Under the pieces are notes generated by a model, which saw only the letters and a program-made list of their open reading frames with translations, did no database searches and had not been told where the DNA came from. The position numbers and the translations under genes are program-made. A DNA stretch of 64,000 nt from Bacillota bacterium (GTDB lineage: Bacteria > Bacillota > Negativicutes > CTSoil-072): the NCBI GenBank assembly GCA_017889545.1, contig JAGFZV010000004.1:62001-126000 (forward strand), written 5' to 3'. Positions 16,980 through 24,138 of the stretch are shown one piece after another (within the stretch, counting starts at the first letter, position 1; the number at the start of each line of letters is the position of its first letter).

Positions 16980-17822
16980 GTGAATAGAAAAATTACTGCA
17001 ATGTATTTTAGTCCAACTGGAACAACGCAAAAAATAGTATATGAGATGGCAAAGAATATATCGGAAAAGCTAAATGGAGACACGAATATAAGCGTTGCTG
17101 ATTTCACATTGCCAAACGGTAGACGTCAATTGCTAAGTTTTACAGAACGAGATGTTGTTGTCATTGGAGTTCCGGTTTATGCCGGCAGGGTTCCCAATGT
17201 TTTATTGCCGTATTTAAATTCACTCACTGGTGACGGCGCATTAACAATAGCAGTGGTTGTTTATGGAAACCGGAATTATGATGATGCTTTAATTGAATTA
17301 ACGGATATTCTCAATTCAAAGGGATATAGAGTTGTGGCAGGCGGTGCTTTTATTGGAGAACATTCGTTTTCAAAAAAATTGGCGCAGGGTAGACCTGATG
17401 ATAAAGATATGGCTATAGCACATGAGTTCGCCAAGCGGGTGTCCGAAAAAATATTAAATCAAGAAAAAGTTGAGCTTGCATCAATAAAGGGCGATAGACC
17501 TTACCGGAAGTACTACATGCCGAAAAATAAAAATGGCGAACCTGTTGATATTAGAAAAGTGACTCCCAAAACAAGCCATGCATGTATTCATTGCAAATTG
17601 TGTGTAACTGTGTGTCCAATGGGGTCAATTGATAGTGAAGATGTTTCAAAAATACAAGGAATCTGCATTAAATGCGGGGCTTGCAGTAAAAAATGCCCTG
17701 TGCAGGCAAAATATTATGATGATGAAAATTATTTAAGGCATAAATACGAGCTGGAAGTCGACTTTGCAAGGCGAAAAGAGCCAGAAGTGTTCGGACTAAA
17801 TGGGACGATTCCCATTCTATAA
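16980..17822 (+). CDS. EFR1-type flavodoxin-ferredoxin protein
   Basis: The 280-residue protein joins an N-terminal flavodoxin-like domain (FSPTGTTQKIV phosphate loop near residue 10) to a C-terminal 2[4Fe-4S] ferredoxin with CIHCKLCVTVCP near residue 200 and CIKCGACSKKCP near residue 226. EFR1-family proteins are thought to shuttle electrons in anaerobes. The GTG start is placed by CGGGAGGT at 16966-16973. Two inverted repeats upstream suggest specific regulation. Confidence 0.88.
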   Translation: MNRKITAMYFSPTGTTQKIVYEMAKNISEKLNGDTNISVADFTLPNGRRQLLSFTERDVVVIGVPVYAGRVPNVLLPYLNSLTGDGALTIAVVVYGNRNYDDALIELTDILNSKGYRVVAGGAFIGEHSFSKKLAQGRPDDKDMAIAHEFAKRVSEKILNQEKVELASIKGDRPYRKYYMPKNKNGEPVDIRKVTPKTSHACIHCKLCVTVCPMGSIDSEDVSKIQGICIKCGACSKKCPVQAKYYDDENYLRHKYELEVDFARRKEPEVFGLNGTIPIL

Positions 17823-17925
17823 AATGGGATAAAATTACTTCGTTTACAATTACATTCGATAATTTGCAGAAAATGAACGAGATATCAGGGGGAAGTCTAT
17901 GGATGCCGCAAGGAGGTAGCTCATA

Positions 17926-18195
17926 TTGATGCCAATAAAAAAAGTGGCCATTTTTCTTATGATTATTGGCATAGAAAAAGGCCAAAGCGTCATTGCATTA
18001 ATGGATAACGGTGAAATCAAAGCGATTATACCTGAAATTCGGAATTTAACAGCGATTTCGCCGGAAATACAAGAAAATATCTGGAAAGAATTCACAGAGT
18101 TAGGGTATGAGGACACGATGAACCCTTCTGAAACATTAACGATGATACGATTTTTATTTAATGGCAGTAAGATTAGCGATCGGGGCAGGAAGTGA
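17926..18195 (+). CDS. Orphan FliG N-terminal-like domain protein
   Basis: This 89-residue protein starts KVAIFLMIIGIEKGQSVIAL and continues EIKAIIPEIRNL..ISPE, which is the helix pattern of the FliG N-terminal domain (K-x-A-I-L-L-x-x-L-G, then EI..I..EI..L..V..E). A full FliG has about 335 residues, so the middle and C-terminal motor domains are missing. No other flagellar gene is in the window. AGGAGG at 17911-17916 fits the TTG at 17926 (spacing 9) or the ATG at 17929. The next gene's ATG overlaps its stop by one base, so the two are coupled. The FliG link is my reading of the pattern and needs a profile search. Confidence 0.6.
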   Translation: MMPIKKVAIFLMIIGIEKGQSVIALMDNGEIKAIIPEIRNLTAISPEIQENIWKEFTELGYEDTMNPSETLTMIRFLFNGSKISDRGRK

Positions 18196-18485
18196 TGGTT
18201 TACAATTGTTTTGCACCAGAAATGGTCTTGTTTATCCTTTGGAATCTTACTGGTTTTACGATGGTATTGTTGGATAAGCGGCGGGCCAGGCGAAACGAGT
18301 GGCGCATAAAGGAGCGTACTTTCTTTCTTTGGGCCTTGATTTTTGGCGCCGTTGGTATTCTGATAGGGATGTATGTGTTTCGCCACAAAACCCGCCATTG
18401 GTCGTTTAGTGTTGGCATTCCAATAATATGCATCGTCAATCTTGTTTGTGGTTATGTATTGTGGCGGCAGGGTTTTCTTGGTTGA
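18195..18485 (+). CDS. DUF1294 membrane protein
   Basis: This 96-residue protein has three predicted transmembrane helices. Between them it carries the DUF1294 signature: DKRRARRNEWRIKERTFF, then GAVGILIGMYVFRHKTRHWSF. The family is of unknown function and is sometimes fused to cold-shock domains. The ATG shares its first base with the stop of the FliG-N-like gene, indicating coupled translation; AGGA at 18186-18189 is the RBS. Confidence 0.85.
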   Translation: MVYNCFAPEMVLFILWNLTGFTMVLLDKRRARRNEWRIKERTFFLWALIFGAVGILIGMYVFRHKTRHWSFSVGIPIICIVNLVCGYVLWRQGFLG

Positions 18486-18553
18486 ATATCTGCACGAAAA
18501 CGGAATAGTCCTAAAAAGGACATTGGAATGAATAGCAATGGGGGTAACAAACG

Positions 18554-19297
18554 ATGAATGATATTGTTAAACTTGCCGATTATTTGCTATCAAGCAACAA
18601 TGTTATGGCTCTTACTGGCGCTGGAATGAGTACTGAAAGCGGAATACCAGATTTTCGATCTGAATTTACAGGTATCTGGAATACGATGGATCCGGGACTG
18701 ATTTGTTACTCTGTTCTAAAAGATGATCCAGAAGTTTTTTATAAGCATTTTAAGCTATTGGCGCAAATGGGCAAAGGAACGAAACCGAATGCCGGACACT
18801 ATGTGCTCGCCGAGCTTGAGCATATGGGGATTATCAAAAGAGTGTTGACACAAAACATAGACGGATTTCATACCATGGCAGGCAGCAAGAATGTACTTGA
18901 AGTACATGGCAATTTTAATCATGCGATTTGCATGAACTGCGGCGAAAGATATGTATATCAACTGATCCAAGATGAATTGGACAAAGAAAATTATCACCCG
19001 TTGTCGACATGCTGCAAAGCAACTTTGCGCCCCAGTGTCGTTGTTTTTGGCGATAGTTTGCCTATGGAATACCATCAATTTTTGCGTGACGAACTGGGTA
19101 AGGTGGATTTTTTACTTGTTATGGGGACGAGTTTGGAGGTGTATCCTGTCGCCGATCTGCCATCGGCGGTTGGACGGTATGCGATGATCAACAAGAAAAA
19201 AACGAGAAAAGATTTTGGGGCGAAAATTGTTATTCACGATTCCATAAGCCATGCGTTAAATCAACTGCTTTATGAAATTAAAAATAGAAATAAATAA
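18554..19297 (+). CDS. Sir2-family NAD-dependent protein deacylase
   Basis: The 247-residue sirtuin shows TGAGMSTESGIPDFRS (NAD binding), TQNIDGFHTMAG and the catalytic histidine in EVHGNF. The zinc module has CMNC as the first pair, but the second reads S-T-C-C-K-A before LRPSVVVFGD, instead of the usual C-x2-C. One ligand position is therefore shifted or lost. MGTSLEVYP completes the NAD site. It removes acyl groups from lysines, releasing nicotinamide, in the cytoplasm. GGGGGTAAC precedes the ATG. Confidence 0.9.
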   Translation: MNDIVKLADYLLSSNNVMALTGAGMSTESGIPDFRSEFTGIWNTMDPGLICYSVLKDDPEVFYKHFKLLAQMGKGTKPNAGHYVLAELEHMGIIKRVLTQNIDGFHTMAGSKNVLEVHGNFNHAICMNCGERYVYQLIQDELDKENYHPLSTCCKATLRPSVVVFGDSLPMEYHQFLRDELGKVDFLLVMGTSLEVYPVADLPSAVGRYAMINKKKTRKDFGAKIVIHDSISHALNQLLYEIKNRNK

Positions 19298-19458
19298 GCG
19301 AGACAATATAAGGTAGCCGACAGAAGGTGAATATTTTCAATCCGTAAAACAATTTTTCTGTGCAATCAAAAATGTTTTAACAAGTATAAAAATTTCATAG
19401 AATTTTCTGATAAAATAGAATTGAAATACCATGACAAGAAGGTGAAAGGAGCGGTTTG

Positions 19459-20496
19459 ATGAAAATGGAACTTATCCAAGTAGACCAGGAAAAATGCGTT
19501 CGATGCGGGGCTTGTGCGGCTGTATGTCCGAGGGTAATCATCAAGATGGGCAAGGAATGGCCGGAATGCAATGAGCCAGAAAGCTGTATCGCATGCGGGC
19601 ATTGTGTCGCCGTATGTCCCTATTCGGCATTAAGCAATATCCGCTCGCCGCTCGCGGGGCAAACTTCTATGGTGCGTTTTCCGGTAATAGATGGCGAAGC
19701 AGCATATCAATTTCTTAGATCTCGGCGATCCATCCGTTGCTATAAAAAAACACCAGTTTCAAGAGAACAATTACTTCAGCTGATGGATATTGCCAGATTT
19801 GCTCCAACGGGGAGTAATCTGCAAGGTCTGTCTTATATGGTCATTGAAGACCATGAAACGTTACAAAAAATCACTGCACAAACAATTGATTGGATGGAAA
19901 AAAATAACTCCTATGCAGTTTATGTTGCAGCCTACCGCAATGAGGGAAAAGATGTAATACTGAGAAATGCGCCATGCTTGGTCGTAGCTTTGGCTCCGAA
20001 AGACTTTTCACGCGGGCGTGATAATACTCATTTTTCTCTCGCCTATACTGAACTCTATGCTCCGTCGCTTGGGTTAGGAAGTTGCTGGGCCGGTCTTTTT
20101 GAGGCGTGTGCGTCTTCTGGTTATCGCCCCGTGCTTGAAACATTGAAATTGCCTGAAGATAAAGTTGTCACTGGCGCTATTATGGTCGGTTATCCGCAAT
20201 ATCGGTATCATAGGCTTGTCGATAGAAATCCTCTTAACCTCACCTTTTTCTCTCCGGCAGAGGAAAAAAAGGGATATGAATATTACGTCCGGGACAGTAT
20301 CCGGGGAACTGTGGAAACCTATGATGAAGCAGTGAAAATTATGGAAGCACACCGACTGCAAAGAACACATCGCAACACGAATGACGGGAGAACAGAGTAC
20401 TGGACCGAAACCGGCGAAATTGAGGAAGAGGATGAGGGGATTTATACCCCGTCCATAACAAGGCTTTCTCGCGGGGGAACGTTTTTTAATGAATGA
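19459..20496 (+). CDS. Ferredoxin-nitroreductase fusion protein
   Basis: The 345-residue protein begins with a 2[4Fe-4S] ferredoxin domain (CVRCGACAAVCP near residue 12 and CIACGHCVAVCP near 41). A nitroreductase-family FMN domain follows from about residue 75, starting SRRSIRCYKKTPV and ARFAPTGSNLQ. The ferredoxin would pass electrons to the FMN. Such fusions are common in anaerobes and reduce nitro or ene substrates; the substrate here is unknown. AAAGGAG at 19445-19451 supports the ATG at 19459 over the TTG at 19456. Confidence 0.9.
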   Translation: MKMELIQVDQEKCVRCGACAAVCPRVIIKMGKEWPECNEPESCIACGHCVAVCPYSALSNIRSPLAGQTSMVRFPVIDGEAAYQFLRSRRSIRCYKKTPVSREQLLQLMDIARFAPTGSNLQGLSYMVIEDHETLQKITAQTIDWMEKNNSYAVYVAAYRNEGKDVILRNAPCLVVALAPKDFSRGRDNTHFSLAYTELYAPSLGLGSCWAGLFEACASSGYRPVLETLKLPEDKVVTGAIMVGYPQYRYHRLVDRNPLNLTFFSPAEEKKGYEYYVRDSIRGTVETYDEAVKIMEAHRLQRTHRNTNDGRTEYWTETGEIEEEDEGIYTPSITRLSRGGTFFNE

Positions 20497-20511
20497 TAAG
20501 CTAATGGCAAA

Positions 20512-20560
20512 ATAGAAAAGAGCGAGCTGCCCTTGCAATGGGAAGCTCACTCTTTTCTAT
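20512..20560. terminator. Terminator between convergent genes
   Basis: A 17-bp stem ATAGAAAAGAGCGAGCT / AGCTCACTCTTTTCTAT with one wobble closes the nitroreductase transcript. Its A/T-rich arms let it work for the convergent small gene at 20653-20835. Confidence 0.75.
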
Positions 20561-20652
20561 ATATAAGAAAGCATAAGACGAAAGGCGCTGCAATCAATAT
20601 AATTCAAAGATATGTTGCAGAAACGAAAAACTGTTCCGAGGCGGCTTCTCTG

Positions 20653-20835
20653 TTATCTGCATTTGTGAGAAGCAATGACGGTGGCTATTTCAGCATCAAT
20701 TGCCTCCTGAGGGTCGCTGTCCAGGTAGTCAACTTGTTCTTGAGCACCACATTTGGGGCATTCCAACAAAATGTATCCATCATAATCGTCATCGAGAAGG
20801 TATCGATTGTCGGTAATGATCCAATTGGTATTCAT
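20653..20835 (-). CDS. Small zinc-ribbon-like protein
   Basis: This 60-residue acidic protein has LECPKCGAQEQVDYL in the middle and a terminal SHKCR. The CPKCG knuckle and the distant cysteine could bind zinc or iron. It is taken as a real gene because GAGGAGG on the minus strand (complement of CCTCCTC at 20844-20850) sits seven bases before the ATG. It is not recognised. The opposite-strand open frame here is not coding. Confidence 0.65.
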   Translation of the reverse strand: MNTNWIITDNRYLLDDDYDGYILLECPKCGAQEQVDYLDSDPQEAIDAEIATVIASHKCR

Positions 20836-21009
20836 TTTGCGTTCCTCCTCATTTTCAAGTCTTGGAATTTCTTTAGAGAATGCGTATATAAACTCATTTT
20901 GACAAATTCTTTGTAAATCCTGCTGAATATTGAAAATTCAGAACATATAACCGATTAGACGATTGTATGCACTAAGACATGCAGGGAAATATGCGAGGGA
21001 GGGTTAAGC

Positions 21010-21756
21010 TTGACTTCGAAAACAACCAGAAGAGGGTTTGATCCAAAAGATTGCAAATGGTTTTCCGAACAGGCGATAGAAAAAATCAAACTTGCCCAGC
21101 AGGAAGTTCAGTGGTTGTTGGACAAAGGATATAAAATGGGAGCGATTATCGATTTCGTTGGGGGACATTATCAGCTTTCTTCCAGGCAAAGAATGGCACT
21201 GCAAAGAGCAACCGCTTCCAAATTGCAATATAGTAAAAGAAAATCGACCATGCTTTCCTTAGAGTCTGCGAAAGACAGCTGTATTTATATCGATGGATTT
21301 AATCTGATTATCACTCTTGAAGTGGCACTTTCCGGCAGTATACTTATCCTTGGAAATGATGGAGTTTTAAGAGATTTGGCGGGATTAAGGGGAACGTATA
21401 GTATTATCAATCATACGAATACGGCGTTGTATTTTATCGGGAAATCATTTGCGCAGCTTGCGGTACCTGAAGTTAAATTTTTTCTTGATGCGCCAGTTTC
21501 AAATTCTGCCAAACTAAGAAGCCGGATTTTAGAACACGCAGCCGAATGGGCAATACCTGTTGAAGTCGAACTGGTACCTAATGCAGATATTGTCCTTGCG
21601 AAAAGAGCAAGAATTGTGACGGGAGATTCTATTCTACTGGATGAATGCAGCAGTTGGCTCAATATATCGAGAAAAATAGTTGACGATTATATAAAGGATG
21701 CTTGGCTTGTGAACCTCATGGTTCATGAGGACGGTTCCGGTTGCAATTACGGATAG
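21010..21756 (+). CDS. DUF434-domain protein
   Basis: The 248-residue protein has a DUF434 region at about residues 20-75: EVQWLLDKGYKMGAIIDFVG followed by YQLSSRQRMALQRA. The C-terminal part (about 90-240) begins YIDGFNLIITLE and includes KFFLDAPVSNS and IVTGDSILLD, a pattern with acidic residues like a PIN/NYN-type nuclease fold, commonly annotated as DUF5616. Nuclease activity is inference. TTG at 21010 follows GAGGGAGGG. A small coiled-coil gene follows and is probably co-transcribed. Confidence 0.75.
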   Translation: MTSKTTRRGFDPKDCKWFSEQAIEKIKLAQQEVQWLLDKGYKMGAIIDFVGGHYQLSSRQRMALQRATASKLQYSKRKSTMLSLESAKDSCIYIDGFNLIITLEVALSGSILILGNDGVLRDLAGLRGTYSIINHTNTALYFIGKSFAQLAVPEVKFFLDAPVSNSAKLRSRILEHAAEWAIPVEVELVPNADIVLAKRARIVTGDSILLDECSSWLNISRKIVDDYIKDAWLVNLMVHEDGSGCNYG

Positions 21757-21773
21757 TGAAAGGAGGGGTAGAA

Positions 21774-22031
21774 ATGGAGCAAATTCGACGCAGCATTTCC
21801 ATGTTGAAGAAAATGTTGGCGAAAGACCAGCTGGAGGCTGAAGAAATTGAGCAGGCGATTGATAGCCTCGAAGAAGCGAAGAGTTCTTTTGTTATGGAAG
21901 ATGACGAAGCAATTGATAAGATGGACGAGCTGCAAGATTATTTTGAGTACCTGCTAACGGCGAATAAGCCGTTTGACAGCTTAGAAATAAAGCAAGAAAT
22001 TACCAGTTTGCTAAAAACATTGGAGAAGTGA
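21774..22031 (+). CDS. Small acidic helical protein of unknown function
   Basis: This 85-residue protein is rich in glutamate, lysine and leucine with heptad-like spacing (MLKKMLAKDQLEAEEIEQAI), so it is probably an all-helical or coiled-coil protein. No family is recognised. The ATG at 21774 is preferred over a start at 21741 because AGGAGGG (21761-21767) lies seven bases before it. It starts 18 bases after the DUF434 gene and precedes the bacterioferritin promoter. Confidence 0.65.
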   Translation: MEQIRRSISMLKKMLAKDQLEAEEIEQAIDSLEEAKSSFVMEDDEAIDKMDELQDYFEYLLTANKPFDSLEIKQEITSLLKTLEK

Positions 22032-22079
22032 TTAAGGAAAATAGCGATCAAGCCTTTAGTTTGTGCAAAGTTCACGTTA

Positions 22080-22108
22080 TTGAAATATTATGAAAATTAA
22101 TCTATAAT
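22080..22108 (+). promoter_or_regulatory. Sigma-A promoter of the bacterioferritin gene
   Basis: TTGAAA (22080-22085), a 17-base spacer and TATAAT (22103-22108) lie 60 bases before the start. The -10 region is embedded in ATTAATCTATAATTAATAT, an AT-rich near-palindrome that could be a PerR- or Fur-like operator, though the match is loose. Confidence 0.65.
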
Positions 22109-22167
22109 TAATATCATACTCTCGCTAATAGGGATAGAAAAGCAGAGAAGAAAGGGGTAATGTCAAA

Positions 22168-22638
22168 ATGAAAGGAAATCCGAAACTTATTGAAACCCTG
22201 AATGCGCTGCTGTCTGACGAATTAACGGCTATCAATCAATACATCGTGCACGCGGAAATGTGTGACAACTGGGGTTATGGAAAACTTCATGACCATTTCG
22301 AAAAACGGGCCATTGATGAAATGAAACATACCGGGATGCTGATTGCCCGGATCCTGTTTCTTGAAGGACGGCCTATTGTCAGTAAATTGAATCCGATCCA
22401 TATTGGCAGCGATGTGACCCAAATGTTTCAATTTGACCATGCGGCGGAAGAAGGCGCAATTACCGGGTATAATGAGGCAATCAAACTGGCCGGTGAAGTA
22501 AATGATTTCGCTACGCGCGAAATCTTGGAACACATTCTCAGCGATGAAGACGCCCACATCGACGCCATCGAGGAGAATCAAGATCAAATTGGCCAAATGA
22601 CGTTGGGAATATATTTAACGACAAAAGTTGGTGAATAG
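22168..22638 (+). CDS. bfr: Bacterioferritin
   Basis: The 156-residue four-helix protein stores iron by oxidising Fe(II) in a 24-subunit shell. All canonical ferroxidase ligands are present at the E. coli positions: E18, E51, H54, E94, E127 and H130. The haem-ligating methionine is M52 (AIDEMKHTG). GAAAGGGG precedes the ATG. It has its own promoter and terminator. Confidence 0.95.
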   Translation: MKGNPKLIETLNALLSDELTAINQYIVHAEMCDNWGYGKLHDHFEKRAIDEMKHTGMLIARILFLEGRPIVSKLNPIHIGSDVTQMFQFDHAAEEGAITGYNEAIKLAGEVNDFATREILEHILSDEDAHIDAIEENQDQIGQMTLGIYLTTKVGE

Positions 22639-22671
22639 TTTCTGAACTGAAAGGGATGACAGTCCTTTTTG

Positions 22672-22727
22672 CAAAGCAAGGTCCTCATCTTTTGTTCCGT
22701 GATAAGATGGGGCCTTTGCTTTTTTAT
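22672..22727 (+). terminator. Terminator after bfr
   Basis: An imperfect stem AAAGCAAGGTCCTCATCTT / AAGATGGGGCCTTTGCTTT with G-U pairs is followed by TTTTT. It separates bfr from the convergent CAP-domain gene. Confidence 0.7.
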
Positions 22728-22749
22728 GCAATACCGTTAAAAGAAACAA

Positions 22750-23307
22750 TTAACGTCCGATGAAGCATTGGACGACATAGAGTGTTCCTTGAGAGTTGTA
22801 GCGTATGCCGATACCAACTTCGGTATAATCAGGACTTAAGATATTGGCCCGATGACCGGGGCTGTTCATTAGGGCTTGTTGTGCTGCGGTAACATCTTGG
22901 TTGATGGCAAGGTTTTCGCCGCCATAACGGAAGGAGATACCGGCCGCATGCATCCGGTCAAAGGGCGATAAGCCATCGGGATTGTTGTGAGCGAAGAAGT
23001 CACGGTTGATTTCATCTTGCGCATGACGCTGCGCAACGGCGGTGACGGCAAGGTTGAGTTTCAAGGGAGCTAAACCATTCGTAGTACGGTCGGCATTTAG
23101 AAGATCAAGGGCAAGTTGTTCCTCTGCAGTAAGGCTGGTTGTTTCAGCTGCCAGTGGGCCGTTGGACACGATATTCCATGTGTTTTGCTCCTTGTGAGGC
23201 GCAGCATAAGTCAGCGTGGTGAAGATGTTGCCCCATGAAGTGGCGATAAGGAACGATAAAGTAAGTAATCCTAGTGTTCGCTTCATATAAAACCTGGTTT
23301 TCAACAT
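22750..23307 (-). CDS. Secreted CAP-domain (YkwD-like) protein
   Basis: The 185-residue protein has a signal peptide (MKRTLGLLTLSFLIATSWG) and a C-terminal CAP/SCP domain. The domain starts EEQLALDLLNADRTTNGLAPL, then AQRHAQDEINRDFFAHNNPDG with the characteristic histidine, GGENLA, and NSPGHRANILSPDYTEVGIG. This is the bacterial YkwD/SafA-associated branch, often in spore or cell-envelope contexts; no enzyme activity is established. The minus-strand RBS AAGGATAGGA precedes the start at 23307. Confidence 0.9.
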   Translation of the reverse strand: MLKTRFYMKRTLGLLTLSFLIATSWGNIFTTLTYAAPHKEQNTWNIVSNGPLAAETTSLTAEEQLALDLLNADRTTNGLAPLKLNLAVTAVAQRHAQDEINRDFFAHNNPDGLSPFDRMHAAGISFRYGGENLAINQDVTAAQQALMNSPGHRANILSPDYTEVGIGIRYNSQGTLYVVQCFIGR

Positions 23308-23355
23308 TTTATCCTATCCTTCTTATGTTTTTTTAAGTAAAAATACTTTTCCGTG

Positions 23356-23514
23356 ATTTATCCTTCACACAGCCTGTAAGACCCCGCCCTCTTAGGTCGG
23401 GGAGCCTGTACCCGGAGGGTGAAACAGGCTGTAGCTCGAAGTAAATTCGACTAAACTTAAGGTGGAGTTGCACCAAAAAGGCACAGGCAACTCCATCTTA
23501 AGTAAGTCTACATT
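23356..23514. repeat. Two-hairpin repeated element, copy A
   Basis: This 159-bp element recurs at 44416-44557. It starts ATTTATCCTTCACAC and ends AAGTAAGTCTACATT in both copies. The left hairpin is CAGCCTGT/ACAGGCTG enclosing CCCCG/CGGGG; a short TCGAA/TTCGA hairpin follows; the right hairpin is a 17-bp ACTTAAGGTGGAGTTGC / GCAACTCCATCTTAAGT. There are no terminal inverted repeats or obvious target duplications. The layout resembles non-autonomous IS200/IS605-type palindrome-ended elements, but a structured RNA is also possible. It fills most of the 23308-23540 gap. Confidence 0.75.
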
Positions 23515-23638
23515 CATTATTCGGGCTAACCAGCGGCAAACCCTTTGGCAAAGTTTTCCGGAGTGTGCATCAGAAATGTTTGCTCGTTGCCCCAATGTTT
23601 ACCAAATGCTTACCGAAGAGTTCTTCGATTAGAAATCA

Positions 23639-23667
23639 TTGACATCTGGCTGAAACTTTGATATACT
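23639..23667 (+). promoter_or_regulatory. Near-consensus sigma-A promoter
   Basis: TTGACA (23639-23644), a 17-base spacer and TATACT (23662-23667) lie about 180 bases before the 60-residue gene at 23848. The long leader contains a terminator-like hairpin. Confidence 0.7.
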
Positions 23668-23760
23668 TAATAAGATTATTGACCGAAAATTACGTCTTAA
23701 TTGACGATTGGCACGAATTTAAGTGACGCCCTAATTTTTACTTCTGCCCTTGTACATGAT

Positions 23761-23827
23761 TGGTAATAGTCTTAAGGTAATTAACGGCTGATAACGCCCC
23801 GAAGCGGGTGTTATAATTACCAATTTT
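23761..23827 (+). promoter_or_regulatory. Leader hairpin with two competing arms (possible attenuator)
   Basis: ATAACGCCCC / CGGGTGTTAT with a GAAG loop is extended by GGTAATT (23776-23782) pairing AATTACC (23815-23821), followed by AATTTTTA. A second copy of the left arm, TGGTAAT at 23761-23767, can pair the same ATTACCA. The hairpin ends about 10 bases before the RBS of the next gene. It may be an attenuator or the end of a separate ~150-nt RNA. Confidence 0.5.
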
Positions 23828-23847
23828 TACAGGATGGAGGACAAAAA

Positions 23848-24030
23848 ATGGAACAACGTACGAACCGACTCTTTAAGCAGTTGGCATTTTTGGGATATGG
23901 CTTATTTGAAATTAAGCGTATCGTTCAAGATGCTGCCGGTAGTGATGATATCGATCAGGTCGATATAACTCCTGCTTTGGAGAAATATGTAATGCTTGGA
24001 TCTGCTTATTTGAATTTATATAGCAAATAA
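23848..24030 (+). CDS. Small protein of unknown function
   Basis: This 60-residue protein (starting MEQRTNRLFKQLAFLGYGLF) is not recognised. It is predicted to be mainly helical, with an acidic middle (GSDDIDQVDIT). It is taken as real because ATGGAGG lies eight bases before the ATG, a near-consensus promoter is upstream, and a clean terminator follows. The long structured leader suggests controlled expression. Confidence 0.65.
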   Translation: MEQRTNRLFKQLAFLGYGLFEIKRIVQDAAGSDDIDQVDITPALEKYVMLGSAYLNLYSK

Positions 24031-24037
24031 GCATTGG

Positions 24038-24073
24038 AAAAGCACCTTACTCAAAACGTAAGGTGCTTTTTTA
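24038..24073 (+). terminator. Perfect rho-independent terminator
   Basis: A perfect 13-bp stem AAAAGCACCTTAC / GTAAGGTGCTTTT with a 7-nt loop and a T-run ends the 60-residue gene. Confidence 0.9.
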
Positions 24074-24075
24074 TA

Positions 24076-24101
24076 GACTCACGGGGACGGTTCCTTTTGA
24101 G
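24076..24101. repeat. REP-like short sequence, copy 1
   Basis: GACTCACGGGGACGGTTCC followed by TTTTGAG resembles the short element at 53091-53117. The second copy has the full GACTCA/TGAGTC ends; this one is truncated on the right. Confidence 0.45.
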
Positions 24102-24138
24102 GCCGTCAATCTAAACCAGAAAGAGTTGAGGGGCAATG

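Noticed and set aside
23356-23514. Intact insertion sequence or TnpB guide RNA locus
   Set aside because: No transposase or TnpB fragment is next to either copy; only the structured ends are present.
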